Positions 8,754 through 17,428 are shown, numbered from the stretch's first letter. The stretch: 64,000 nucleotides of DNA from Saccharothrix deserti (GCF_009769385.1 NZ_VKAB01000022.1:149495-213494); one strand, 5' to 3'. Notes: generated by a model not told the origin, from the letters alone. Translations and numbers: made by a program.

Positions 8754-8767
8754 TGGGAGCGCTCCCG
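8754..8767. promoter_or_regulatory. CebR-like operator box
   Basis: TGGGAGCGCTCCCG matches 13 of 14 positions of the palindrome bound by CebR, the LacI-family cellobiose/cello-oligosaccharide repressor of Streptomyces. It lies about 97 bases upstream of a LacI-type gene and may be its own operator. Confidence 0.6.
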
Positions 8768-8863
8768 GCCGCCGGCTCGCGATTCCGAACAGCCCCGCCC
8801 CTTGTTGTGCATGCACCGGTCGCCGTGCACCGGCGGCCGGACTCCGAGAACGGGAGGTCCACG

Positions 8864-9919
8864 TTGGGCGCACGACGGGTCACGTTGGCCGATGTGGCCA
8901 AGGTGGTCGGCGTCTCCCAAACCACCGTGTCCCTGGTCTTATCGGGGCGCGGCCGCGACCTGCGGATCTCCGAGGAGATGCAGCGCCGGGTCCGCGAAGC
9001 GGCGACGGAGTTGGAATACCGCCGCAACCGGGTCTCGATGGGGCAACGCGGGGCGAGGACGCAGACGATCGCCTTCGTGTCCGATTCCGTCGCCAGTTCA
9101 CGGCTCGCGGGCCACATGATCAAAGGTGCGCTGGGCGCGGCCCGCAGGCACGGCGTCACGCTGTTGTTCGGTGAGACCGAGGGCGATGCCGGCTTTCAGC
9201 GCACGTTGATCGAGACGATGCACGACTACCACGTCGACGGCATCATCCTCGCCTCGGTGCACACCAGGACGATCAGCATCCCGACCGAACTCGCCACCGG
9301 CCCCGCGGTGCTGCTCAACGTGCTGCCCCGGGAGCCGTCACCGCTCGTCTCCGTCCTGCCCGACGACGTCCAAGCCGGCCGCGCCGCCGCACGCGTGCTC
9401 CTCGACGCCGGCCACGAGGAGGGCATCCACCTCATCGGCGTCGGCCCGTCCGGGGACGACGTCCCCCCGGGCCGGACCGCGGCGTTCGACCGGCTCTCCG
9501 GTATCCGCCAGGAGCTGGGTGAAGTGGGCGTCGAGGTGGAGAGCGGACACCCGTGCCGCTGGTGGCTGCCGAAGTACGGCTTCGAGGCGACCCGGGACCT
9601 GTTGGGCAAGGCACGTCCCCGCGCGTTGATCTGCCTCGACGACCGGCTCGCGCTCGGCGCGTACCAGGCGCTGCAGGACGCCGGCCTCACCGTGCCCGAC
9701 GACGTCTCCGTGGTCTCCTTCGACGACCACCCCATCGCCTCCTGGCTGCGCCCCGGCCTCACCACCGTCGCCCTCCCGCACCACGACCTCGGTGCGAAGG
9801 CCGTCGACCTCCTCTTCGCCGACGCCGATCACCCCGACCTGGACCGCGTGCACCGGGGCAGCACCCACCGCGTCCCGATGCCCGTCCGCCACCGGGATTC
9901 CGTGGCGCCGCCTCGATGA
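8864..9919 (+). CDS. LacI-family transcriptional regulator
   Basis: 351 aa from the preferred TTG at 8864, which has GGGAGG six bases upstream; the protein then begins MGARRVTLADVAKVVGVSQ, directly at the helix-turn-helix. Residues about 6-50 are the LacI DNA-binding domain and about 65-340 a periplasmic-binding-protein-like sugar sensor (TIAFVSDSVAS, HVDGIILASV, DDVSVVSFDD). A CebR-like palindrome lies upstream. It is convergent with the long ebo operon, with 36 bases between the stops, so its regulon is probably not the adjacent operon but glycosidase genes carrying similar boxes, for example the one at 28701-28714. Confidence 0.88.
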   Translation: MGARRVTLADVAKVVGVSQTTVSLVLSGRGRDLRISEEMQRRVREAATELEYRRNRVSMGQRGARTQTIAFVSDSVASSRLAGHMIKGALGAARRHGVTLLFGETEGDAGFQRTLIETMHDYHVDGIILASVHTRTISIPTELATGPAVLLNVLPREPSPLVSVLPDDVQAGRAAARVLLDAGHEEGIHLIGVGPSGDDVPPGRTAAFDRLSGIRQELGEVGVEVESGHPCRWWLPKYGFEATRDLLGKARPRALICLDDRLALGAYQALQDAGLTVPDDVSVVSFDDHPIASWLRPGLTTVALPHHDLGAKAVDLLFADADHPDLDRVHRGSTHRVPMPVRHRDSVAPPR

Positions 9920-9955
9920 GCCGAGCACCCGCCACGCGGATCGGGTGAGGCGCGA

Positions 9956-10807
9956 TCACCCGTTGAACGGTGCGACGGCGTCGCGCAGGAACGTCAGCCC
10001 CCCGGTGGCGAGGGCGTCGGGCGAACTCGCCAACGGCCGCCAGATCGAAGCGGCCGTCGCGATGGTGGCGTTGTCCGGCGTGAACGACTCGATGCACAGC
10101 GAACCGCGGTAGCCGGCACCGGCCAGCGCCCGTAACAACGCGGGCCAGTCCTGGTGGTCGGCACCCGGCGTGCCGCGGTCGTTGGCGCACACCTGGACGT
10201 GCGCGATCCGTGCGCCCGCGGCCCGGATGGCCGCGACCGGCGAGGATTCCTCGATGTTCATGTGGTAGGTGTCCAGCGCCAGGCCGCACCCCTCCTCGGG
10301 CAGTCCGTCCAGCGCCTCCAGGGCCTGCCCGACCGTGTTGAGCAGGCTGGTCTCATAGCGGTTCAACGGCTCCACCGCGATGCGGACGCCCTTCGACGCC
10401 GCGTGCTCGACCACCGGGGCGAGGTTCTCGCGCAGCTGGGCGTAGACCTCCGATCGGTTCCCGATCCGCCACGTGCGGCCCACCGCGCTGTACGCCGGAC
10501 CTGCCGTCACGCCGCTGCCGACGATCGCCGCGACGTCCACCACGTGCCGCAGGTAGTCCTGGGTCTCGGCGACGGTGTCGGCCTCGACGAGGTTCCGGCC
10601 GGGCGCCATGGCGAGGCACACCGAGGCCTTCAGGTCCAGGGCCGCCAGCAGTTCGGCCGCCCGGTGCGGATCCCAGTCGCCCGGGTGCTCCACCGGCAGC
10701 TCGATGACGTCGAAACCCCACTCGCGGATGCGCGGCGCGAGCCCCGCCAGCACGTCGTCGGTGAGCGGTGACGCCCAGACCCAGGTGCTGACGCCGATGT
10801 CCCACAT
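9956..10807 (-). CDS. Sugar phosphate isomerase/epimerase-like TIM barrel
   Basis: 283 aa, AP-endonuclease-2/xylose-isomerase-like TIM barrel, resembling D-tagatose/D-psicose 3-epimerases. Visible metal-site segments are VAVEPLNRYETSLLN (Glu), LALDTYHMNIEE (Asp, His, Glu), IAHVQVCANDRG and LCIESFTPD (Glu). It would interconvert ketoses or inososes. It is the last gene of the ebo-like operon, 12 bases after the stop of the phosphatase-fold gene, with GAGGAA before its ATG. A role in making the sugar or cyclitol handled by the operon is inferred. Inosose isomerase and hydroxypyruvate isomerase are other options. Confidence 0.82.
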   Translation of the reverse strand: MWDIGVSTWVWASPLTDDVLAGLAPRIREWGFDVIELPVEHPGDWDPHRAAELLAALDLKASVCLAMAPGRNLVEADTVAETQDYLRHVVDVAAIVGSGVTAGPAYSAVGRTWRIGNRSEVYAQLRENLAPVVEHAASKGVRIAVEPLNRYETSLLNTVGQALEALDGLPEEGCGLALDTYHMNIEESSPVAAIRAAGARIAHVQVCANDRGTPGADHQDWPALLRALAGAGYRGSLCIESFTPDNATIATAASIWRPLASSPDALATGGLTFLRDAVAPFNG

Positions 10808-10819
10808 GTGCCTGATTCC

Positions 10820-12205
10820 TCACTGTCGCGCGGGCGGACCGCTGATCCCTTGGAGTGCCAGCAGGAAGTCGCGAACGTCGGTGGCCGCCAGTCGCCCGTC
10901 GCGCTCGACCGATCGCGGCACGGCTGCCGGGTCGGAGCACAGCAGCACGGGGCCGTCGGCGGCCACGTCCGGGAGCCTGCCGTGCGTGCCGCGCACGCAC
11001 GACGGGTCCAGCGGCACCACGTTCATCGCATACCGCAGGCCGAGCTTCTTGCGTGCCAGGTTCAACCCCGCCTTGACCTTGGCCAGCGGGTCGGCCGGGT
11101 CGAAGAACAGTTCGGCGGGGTCGTAGCCGGGTTTGCGGTGGATGTCCACGCCGCGGGCGAAGTCGGGCGCACGGCTGTCGTCGGTCCAGTAGTAGTAGGT
11201 GAACCAGGCGTCCGGCTCGGCGACCGCGATCAGCTCGCCGGAACGCTCGTGGTCGAGCCCCACCTTCGCCTGTGCGTCCCGGTCGTGCACCACGTCCACC
11301 CCGGGCAGTTCGTCGAGCACGGCGCGGGTCCTGGCCAGGTCCGCGGGATCGGCGACGTAGACGTGCGCGACCTGGTGGTCGGCCACGGCGAACGCGCAGG
11401 ACGTCCACGGGTCCAGGTACTCCATGCCGGCCTGCGCGTAGACCTCCAGCAGCCCGGCCGCCCGCAACGCCCGGTTGACGTCGACCGGCCTGCGCGCTTC
11501 GGTGATGCCGTACTCCGACAGCGCGACGATCGTCGCGTCGGAGTCCAGGAGCGGCTTGAGCGCCTTGTCCACGTCGGCCGCGGCTTTGATCGCCTGCGGT
11601 GACGAGGGCCCGAACCGCTGCAGGTCGTAGTCCAGGTGCGGCACGTAGACCAGCACCAGGTCGGGTCGGTGGTCGGCCAGGACCTTCAGGGCCGCGCCGA
11701 CGATCCACTCGCTGGAGGCCAGGGAGGCGGTGGGGCCCCAGTACTGGAACAGCGGGAACTCGCCCAGGGCCCCGGTGAGCCGGTCGTGCAGGTCGGGTGG
11801 GCGGACGTAGCAGTCGGGCGACTTGCGGCCGTCCGCGTGGTAGATCGGTCTCGGGGTGATGGTGATGTCGGTGGTCGCGCCCATGGCGTACCACCAGCAG
11901 ACGTTCGCGGCCGTGTAGCCGGGGTGGACGCGCCGCGCGGTCTCCCACAGCTTCTCACCCCCGACCAGCCGGTTGTGCTGGCGCCACAGGTGGATCTCGC
12001 CGAGGTCGCGGAAGTACCACCCGTTGCCCACGATGCCGTGCCGGGCGGGGGTGAGCCCGGTGAGCAGGGTCGCCTGGGCGCTGCACGTGACGGCGGGCAG
12101 CACCGTGCCCAGCTCGGCCTGCCAGCCCAGGCCCGCGAGGTTGGGCATGTGTTTGAGCAGCGCCGGTGTCATGCCGACCACGTCCACGACCACCAGCGGT
12201 TTCAC
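10820..12205 (-). CDS. eboF: EboF-like alkaline-phosphatase/nucleotide pyrophosphatase-fold protein
   Basis: 461 aa from GTG at 12205, which overlaps the EboE stop as GTGA. The alkaline-phosphatase superfamily (type I phosphodiesterase/NPP) pattern is visible: VVVDVVGMTPALL (first metal Asp), TCSAQATLLTGLTPARHGI (nucleophile loop), LVLVYVPHLDYDLQRFG (metal Asp and His) and VALSEYGITEARRP near the second metal site. No signal peptide is seen. EboF proteins of the ebo cluster belong to this superfamily. The likely role is hydrolysis of a phosphate or diphosphate ester of the transported metabolite, but the substrate is unknown. The call depends strongly on the neighbouring eboE, eboB and eboC. 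Confidence 0.78.
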   Translation of the reverse strand: MKPLVVVDVVGMTPALLKHMPNLAGLGWQAELGTVLPAVTCSAQATLLTGLTPARHGIVGNGWYFRDLGEIHLWRQHNRLVGGEKLWETARRVHPGYTAANVCWWYAMGATTDITITPRPIYHADGRKSPDCYVRPPDLHDRLTGALGEFPLFQYWGPTASLASSEWIVGAALKVLADHRPDLVLVYVPHLDYDLQRFGPSSPQAIKAAADVDKALKPLLDSDATIVALSEYGITEARRPVDVNRALRAAGLLEVYAQAGMEYLDPWTSCAFAVADHQVAHVYVADPADLARTRAVLDELPGVDVVHDRDAQAKVGLDHERSGELIAVAEPDAWFTYYYWTDDSRAPDFARGVDIHRKPGYDPAELFFDPADPLAKVKAGLNLARKKLGLRYAMNVVPLDPSCVRGTHGRLPDVAADGPVLLCSDPAAVPRSVERDGRLAATDVRDFLLALQGISGPPARQ

Positions 12206-13281
12206 GCCGATACCCCCGTCCAGAGGTGGTCCCGGGCCCATCGCAGTTCCGCGGCGATCCCGTCGGTCAGGTCACCCGCGTCCGCGAGCACGCTCCACGT
12301 GTAGGTCTCCACCTCGACGTGGGTGTCGGGCTCCACCGCGGCCATGGCGGCCACCAGCACGTCCGTGGTCGAGCGCAGCGGTGCGGGCTGGACGTGCAGC
12401 GGCATGTGGAAGTGCACCCGCCACGGGTGCCGCGCGGGCAGGGTCGCGAACGCGTCCGGCAGGTCGTCCGCGGCCAGCACGCCGTCCGGCGTGTTCTCCC
12501 GGACCTGGTGCAGGTAGCGGGGTTCGGCATAGGCGGCGACGGCGCGCCGGCCTTCCTCACTGCCGGGTTCCGCGACCTCCAGGGCGGCGGACGCCTGCAC
12601 CTTCACGATCGACAGCCCGGCCGCGCGGATCGCCGCGACCGTTGCCACGGGGTCGGCGAACGACACCGCGAGGTGACACGTGTCCAGGCAGATCCCGACG
12701 TACTCGGGGTCGGCGCGACCGGCCAGCCACGCCACCGCGTCCGCGACGGTGTCCAGCACGCAGCCGGGTTCGGGTTCGACCGCGAGCCTGATCGGCCGGT
12801 CGCCACTGTCCCGCAACCTGCGGGTCAGTTCGGTCAGCGCGGCCTCGGCGACCGCGTCGTCGCGGTCGCCCCACGGCTCACGCCACGCCAGCGGCAACGT
12901 CGAGATGCTGCCGTACGAGGCGGAGTCGGGCATGAGGTCGGCGAGGACGGTGGCGCAGTCGGCGGTGTAGGCCAGGCGCCGCGGGTCGGCCCAGCTCGGC
13001 CGGTACACGGCGTGCTTGACCACCTCGCCGTGGAAGTCGCCGTACGGGAAGGCGTTGAGCGTGCTGACGGTCAGCCCCCGGGCGGCGAGTTCGGCCCGCA
13101 GCCCGCGCCGCGCGGACCTGTCCTCGGCCAGTCCGCGCGCGACCGACGCGGGCAGCCACAGCCCGAGCGGGAGGGTGTCGACACCGAGTCGCGACCGCAC
13201 GCCGACCGCGTGGCGGTCGAGTTGGTCGAGGATGCCGGGGAGGTCGTCGGCCGGGTGAACGTTCGTGCAGTACGCGATCAC
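12202..13281 (-). CDS. eboE: Metabolite traffic protein EboE (TIM barrel)
   Basis: 359 aa from GTG at 13281, overlapping the eboB stop as GTGA. The opening MIAYCTNVHPADDLPG and the segment LGLWLPASVARGL are typical of EboE, an AP-endonuclease-2-like barrel found in ebo clusters. Metal-site-like segments follow: LAVEPEPGCVLD (Glu), GICLDTCHLAVSF (Asp, His) and VEVETYTWSVL (Glu). In Nostoc punctiforme the ebo genes are needed for moving a scytonemin precursor to the periplasm; the biochemical step of EboE is not known. It lies between eboB and eboF with overlapping ends, so co-translation is likely. Confidence 0.85.
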   Translation of the reverse strand: MIAYCTNVHPADDLPGILDQLDRHAVGVRSRLGVDTLPLGLWLPASVARGLAEDRSARRGLRAELAARGLTVSTLNAFPYGDFHGEVVKHAVYRPSWADPRRLAYTADCATVLADLMPDSASYGSISTLPLAWREPWGDRDDAVAEAALTELTRRLRDSGDRPIRLAVEPEPGCVLDTVADAVAWLAGRADPEYVGICLDTCHLAVSFADPVATVAAIRAAGLSIVKVQASAALEVAEPGSEEGRRAVAAYAEPRYLHQVRENTPDGVLAADDLPDAFATLPARHPWRVHFHMPLHVQPAPLRSTTDVLVAAMAAVEPDTHVEVETYTWSVLADAGDLTDGIAAELRWARDHLWTGVSA

Positions 13282-14135
13282 CGGCGTTCGCCCCTCAGGA
13301 CCGAGTTCCCGGTGACGGTGTCGGTCGCGAGCGAGGTGACCGGATCGAGCAGGAGCCGTCCGCTCTGGCCGTAGAACTCCACCGGGTTGCTCCACAACAC
13401 GGTGTCGACCTCGGACTCGTCGAACCCGGCTTCGAGCATCGCGAGACCGGTTGACCGGGTCTTCAGCGGGTCCGAACGACCCCAGTCCGCGGCGGAGTTC
13501 ACCAGCACCCGTCCCGTGCCGTACTCGGCGAGCAGCGCCACCATCCGCGCCTCGTCCATCTTGGTGTCCGGGTAGATGGAGAACCCCATCCAGCACCCGG
13601 AGTCCGCGACCGCGCGCACGGTCGTCTCGTTGAGGTGGTCGACCAGCACCCGTTCCGGCGGGATGCCCGACTCGCGCACCACGTCCAGGGTCCGCAGCGT
13701 GCCCTGCTGTTTGTCCCGGTGCGGGGTGTGCACGAGGACCGGGAGGTCGTGCCGGGCGGCCAGCTCCAGCTGGCGGGCGAACGCGTCGTCCTCCTCCGGC
13801 GTCATCGAGTCGTACCCGACCTCCCCGACCGCGACGACCCCGTCCTTGACCAGGTAGTGCGACAGGTGTTCCAGCACACCGGTGCACCGCGGGTCGTTGG
13901 CCTCCTTGGGGTTCAGCGCGATCGCGCAGTGGTGGGCGATGCCGAACTGCGCCGCGCGGAACCGCTCCCACCCGACCAGACCGTCGAAGTAGTCGAGGAA
14001 CGACCCCACGTTCGTGCGCGGTTGCCCCAGCCAGAACGCCGGTTCCACCAGCGCTCGCACCCCGGCCGCGTGCATGGCCTCGTAGTCGTCGGTGGTGCGC
14101 GACGTCATGTGGATGTGCGGGTCGAAGATGCGCAT
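13278..14135 (-). CDS. eboB: EboB-like TatD-family metal-dependent hydrolase
   Basis: 285 aa. TatD/amidohydrolase barrel with the metal ligands visible in order: FDPHIHM (HxH), VAVGEVGYDS (Glu), LPVLVHTPHRDK (His), VLVDHLNET (His) and VNSAADWG (Asp). TatD proteins are metal hydrolases or nucleases; EboB proteins are the TatD member of ebo clusters. The ATG overlaps the EboA-fusion stop by one base (TGATG), and the stop overlaps the eboE GTG, so it sits in the middle of a translationally coupled chain. Confidence 0.85.
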   Translation of the reverse strand: MRIFDPHIHMTSRTTDDYEAMHAAGVRALVEPAFWLGQPRTNVGSFLDYFDGLVGWERFRAAQFGIAHHCAIALNPKEANDPRCTGVLEHLSHYLVKDGVVAVGEVGYDSMTPEEDDAFARQLELAARHDLPVLVHTPHRDKQQGTLRTLDVVRESGIPPERVLVDHLNETTVRAVADSGCWMGFSIYPDTKMDEARMVALLAEYGTGRVLVNSAADWGRSDPLKTRSTGLAMLEAGFDESEVDTVLWSNPVEFYGQSGRLLLDPVTSLATDTVTGNSVLRGERR

Positions 14136-15463
14136 CAGGATGCCTTTCCGAGCAGTTCGAGGGCGTCGGCGGGCACCCGTCGGCCGGCTGCGCGGCGTTC
14201 GTCGGCGAACGCGGACACCATGCGCAGCAACTCGTCGTCCGTGCGCCGGTCGAGGTCGCTCACCACGGTCAACGGGATGCTCATGAACAGGCACTTCAGC
14301 ACGCCGTGCCGCCACGCGTGCTGGTCGAGGTGATGCGCGGCGAAGGCGCCCATGGCCGCCGCGACCAGCCCGGTCTCGTTGCTGCGCAGGGCGTCCTTGA
14401 CCAGTTCGACCCCGGTCTCCGGCACTCGACCGCCGATCTCGGCGAGCCCTCGCAGCACCCCGAGGCGTTCGGCCGACGTGCCGTGCCGGTAGAGCGCGGC
14501 GAGCCCTTCGGCCACGTCCTGGGAGGTGTCGGCGTACGCGACGAGCAGCCGCGTCCGGGCCTCGCGCACACCGAAGCGCACCGCTCGCCCCACGGCGGGG
14601 AACACGGTGTGGATGGAGGCGGGATCGGCTCGCAGCGCCTGTTCGGCCATGGCCAGCCAGCTCGCGGTGCGCAGCGCTTCGAACGCCCGCTTCGCCACCA
14701 GGGGTGCGGCGTGGCTGTGTCGGGGAAGCTCCACGGCCGCGACACCGGTGTAGCCGATGTCGGTCAGTGCCGCGAGGGTGTCGGGAAGGTCCAACTGCCC
14801 TTCTCCGAATTCCAGGTGTTCGTGGACGCCGGGCACCATGTCGTCCAGCTGCACGTTCATCAGCAGCCCGCCCGCCTCGCGGAGGCACGCCGCCGCGTCC
14901 TGCCACTCCACCGCCACGCAGTGCCCCACGTCCAGGGTGATCCCGAGCAGTTCGGGATTCCCGAGCTCCTCCCGGAGCCGCAGGGCCTGGTCCAGTCGCT
15001 CCACCACCATGCCGGGCTCCGGCTCCAGCGCGAGCGGCACGGCCGGCCCGCCGGTCAACACCGCGGCGACACCGGACTTCAGGTGCTCCCAGCTGTCCGA
15101 GGGCCCGACGCCCGACCAGAACGACACGCACTCCGCGCCGAGGTCGGCCGCTATCCGCTTGGCGCGCAGCAAGAAGTCGACCCGGACCTCCTGGTCTTCG
15201 CTCACCAGCGTCGGGTGGTGCTTGCGCAGCGGGTCGAGCAGGTAACGCGCCCCGGTCTCCACGACGACGCGCAGTCCCAGCGCCGACAGACGTGCCGCGA
15301 GCCGTTCGGTCCGCGCGCCGATGTCGTCGGCGAACGGGTCGAGGTGGTGGTGGTCGAGCGTGAGCGCGACCGCCGTGTAGCCGAGGTCGGCGATGACCGC
15401 GAGCGCGTCGTCCAAGCGGTGGTTGGCGAATCCGTTGGTGCCGTACCCGAGGTGGAACGTCAT
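14135..15463 (-). CDS. TIM-barrel/EboA-domain fusion protein
   Basis: 442 aa; the start ATG overlaps the eboC stop as ATGA, which fixes it. Residues about 1-270 are a sugar phosphate isomerase-type barrel: FHLGYGTNGFANHRLDDALAV, then LALEPEPGMVVERLD, GITLDVGHCVAVEW and VAAVELPRHSHAAP carry the metal-site pattern. Residues about 275-442 are a helical, HEAT-like EboA domain (ALRTASWLAMAEQALRADPA, GLVAAAMGAFAAHHLDQHAW, VLKCLFMSIPL). In other ebo clusters EboA is a separate small protein, so here it has been joined to a barrel enzyme. This suggests that the EboA domain works in contact with a cyclitol or sugar-converting step. Confidence 0.8.
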   Translation of the reverse strand: MTFHLGYGTNGFANHRLDDALAVIADLGYTAVALTLDHHHLDPFADDIGARTERLAARLSALGLRVVVETGARYLLDPLRKHHPTLVSEDQEVRVDFLLRAKRIAADLGAECVSFWSGVGPSDSWEHLKSGVAAVLTGGPAVPLALEPEPGMVVERLDQALRLREELGNPELLGITLDVGHCVAVEWQDAAACLREAGGLLMNVQLDDMVPGVHEHLEFGEGQLDLPDTLAALTDIGYTGVAAVELPRHSHAAPLVAKRAFEALRTASWLAMAEQALRADPASIHTVFPAVGRAVRFGVREARTRLLVAYADTSQDVAEGLAALYRHGTSAERLGVLRGLAEIGGRVPETGVELVKDALRSNETGLVAAAMGAFAAHHLDQHAWRHGVLKCLFMSIPLTVVSDLDRRTDDELLRMVSAFADERRAAGRRVPADALELLGKAS

Positions 15464-16239
15464 GTCGGGCTCACCTTCCGGCTCAGCGCTCGGGCCAGCG
15501 GCAGGAGCAGCACGATCGCCGAACCGTGTCGGGCGAGCGCGGATTGCAGCAGCACCATGCCGTGGATGCCCGCCTTGGTCGCCGCGCGCACACGTGCGGC
15601 GGACGGGTCCTGCACCACGGCCCATTGCGCACGTCCGACCGAGGCGGCGTAGGCCACGGCCGCCGCGACGGCAGTGGGCCGACCGCCGGCGATCAAGGCG
15701 GTCAGGGCGGTCATCGCCGTCCCGCCGACAACGGCCTTGGCGACGGCAGGTGACGTGCCGTGCACCTCGCCGCGCGACAGCGCCGTCACGCCCAGCGTGT
15801 GCAGGGCCATCAGCGCGGCGGGTAGCGGGGCGCGGCCTCCCAGCAGCACGTCGAGCCCCCGGCACGCGGCCATCGCGAACGGACCGGCGGGGGTGTTCTT
15901 CAACACCGTGTCGTAGCCCCACACCGCCACGGCGAGCGGCACCGCGTTGCGCCCGGCCGCCGCGGCGAGCCCGATGCCGGCGCCCGTCAAGCCGACGGCG
16001 GTGGCCAGGGCGGCGTTCGGGCTGATCCGCCCGGACGGGATGGGCCGCTCCGGCCGTTCCACGGCGTCCAGGTCGCGGTCCGCCCAGTCGTTCAGCGCCA
16101 TGCCCGCCCAGTACAGCGCCACTGATGCCAGCGGCAGCAGCAGGCGCCTGCCCCGCAACGGAGCACCGGCGCCGACGAGGGTGTCGCCGAGCGCCGTCAA
16201 CGCGGCCGGCGCCCGCACGAGTTCCAGGTACGCCTTCAT
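15460..16239 (-). CDS. eboC: EboC-like UbiA-superfamily prenyltransferase
   Basis: 259 aa; ATG at 16239 overlaps the stop of the cyclase gene as ATGA (an ATG 18 bases upstream is less likely). It is an integral membrane protein with about seven hydrophobic helices. The UbiA diphosphate/Mg motif is clear: MALNDWADRDLDAVERPERP (N-D-x-x-D-x-x-x-D). The second aspartate region reads GYDTVLKNTPAGPF and is less canonical, as expected of the EboC branch. UbiA enzymes attach a prenyl or sugar-lipid diphosphate to an acceptor. With a sugar-phosphate cyclase immediately upstream, the acceptor may be a cyclitol phosphate or a derivative; this is inference. Confidence 0.85.
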   Translation of the reverse strand: MKAYLELVRAPAALTALGDTLVGAGAPLRGRRLLLPLASVALYWAGMALNDWADRDLDAVERPERPIPSGRISPNAALATAVGLTGAGIGLAAAAGRNAVPLAVAVWGYDTVLKNTPAGPFAMAACRGLDVLLGGRAPLPAALMALHTLGVTALSRGEVHGTSPAVAKAVVGGTAMTALTALIAGGRPTAVAAAVAYAASVGRAQWAVVQDPSAARVRAATKAGIHGMVLLQSALARHGSAIVLLLPLARALSRKVSPT

Positions 16240-17381
16240 CCCAGTCCTCTCGCCCACTCGTACAGCTCGCGGGTCTGATCGGCGAAGCGGTGTTCTTCGC
16301 TGCCCAGCGGGTCCTTGAAGAAGAACGCCAACGCTCCCAACGCGCCCTTCTCCCCCGCCGCGTGGGCCGCGGCGACGAGCCGGGTGAGGTCGAGCACCAG
16401 CGGTGCCGCCAGTGCCGAGTCCAGGCCGGTCCAGGTGAACTGCAGGCTCATCCGCGCACCGAGGAACCCCTCGAACGACACGTGGTCCCAGGCGGTCTTC
16501 GTCTCGCCGAGGTCCGGCACGTTGTCGATGTGCAGGGGTGCGGTCACCTCACTGCCGAGCAGGGCCGCGAGCCCGTTCGCCTTGGACCTCAGCTTGCTGT
16601 CGGCGTGCGCCGGGTCCTCCAGCGTCGCGCCGTCCCCGCCGCCGAGCAGGTTGGTGCCCGCCCACGACCGGACCCTCAGTGCCCGTGCGGTGAACATCGG
16701 CGCGAGCACCGTGCGCAGCAGGGTCTCACCGGTCTTGCCGTCCCGCCCGGCGTAGGGCAGGCCCTCCCGTCGGGCGAGTTCGTCCAACGCGGGCAGGGCG
16801 ATCCCGGTCGAGGGTGTGAACTCGACGAACGGGCAGCCTGCCGTGAGCGCCGCGTAGGCGGCAAGCGAACTGGGTGGCAGCACGTTCCGGTCGGGATCGG
16901 CCAACGCGCGCTCCAACGCGGCCAGCTCGGCGTGCTCGGGCAGCGGCGGCACGGGCGGTTCGGTGGACGACACGTTGACCACGACGACGCGTGCGAGCCG
17001 GTGCCGTTCGCGGAACGCGGTGATGTCGGCGACCAAGCGCCGGGCGACGTCGGCCTGGGCGCCGTCGAAGCTCGCCGTCCGGATCTCGCCGTCCACCTCG
17101 CGCAGACCGGGCGTGATGCACTCCAGCAGGTGATGCGGCAGCACACCGCCCTGGGCCAGCAGCTCGGCCCGTTTCTCCAGGGGTGCCTGCGCGATGTCGT
17201 GCCCGCCGACGACGAGGTCCGACCACCCGGGCAGCGTGACACCGGCCAGTTCGGGTCGTTCGGTCACACATCCGGTGGCGGGTGTCAGGCCCGCGCGCAG
17301 GGCCAGCAGCCCGCTCACGGCGGTCGTCGCGACGGAGCCACGTGCGCCGATCAGCCAGAGCCCGGTGGACTCATCCGCCAT
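16236..17381 (-). CDS. Myo-inositol-3-phosphate synthase-like sugar-phosphate cyclase
   Basis: 381 aa. The NAD-binding start LWLIGARGSVATTAVSG, the segment VVVVNVSSTEPP and the family signature NLLGGGDGATLEDPAHADSK identify the inositol-1-phosphate synthase superfamily, which cyclises glucose-6-phosphate with NAD. Length matches bacterial Ino1 (about 360-380) rather than eukaryotic enzymes. The ATG at 17381 follows GGAGGGAGGACGA. In standard ebo clusters this place is held by EboD, a dehydroquinate-synthase-like sugar-phosphate cyclase of a different fold. Its coupling to eboC by ATGA argues that its product feeds the ebo proteins. A housekeeping inositol or mycothiol role is less likely given the operon. 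Confidence 0.83.
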   Translation of the reverse strand: MADESTGLWLIGARGSVATTAVSGLLALRAGLTPATGCVTERPELAGVTLPGWSDLVVGGHDIAQAPLEKRAELLAQGGVLPHHLLECITPGLREVDGEIRTASFDGAQADVARRLVADITAFRERHRLARVVVVNVSSTEPPVPPLPEHAELAALERALADPDRNVLPPSSLAAYAALTAGCPFVEFTPSTGIALPALDELARREGLPYAGRDGKTGETLLRTVLAPMFTARALRVRSWAGTNLLGGGDGATLEDPAHADSKLRSKANGLAALLGSEVTAPLHIDNVPDLGETKTAWDHVSFEGFLGARMSLQFTWTGLDSALAAPLVLDLTRLVAAAHAAGEKGALGALAFFFKDPLGSEEHRFADQTRELYEWARGLG

Positions 17382-17428
17382 TCGTCCTCCCTCCGATCTG
17401 GGGTGCCGCGCGGTCAGCCCGGCCACGG

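Larger units (their letters stand above)
8308..8863. other. Gene-free spacer with regulatory palindromes
   Basis: No convincing gene was found in these 556 bases. The spacer contains a perfect 19-bp odd palindrome (8572-8590) and a CebR-like box (8754-8767), both listed separately, upstream of the LacI-type gene. Short open frames here lack ribosome sites or coding character. Confidence 0.5.

Noticed and set aside
9956..17381. A scytonemin-type biosynthetic cluster
   Set aside because: No scytonemin (scy) or aromatic-precursor genes are present; only the transport-associated ebo genes match.
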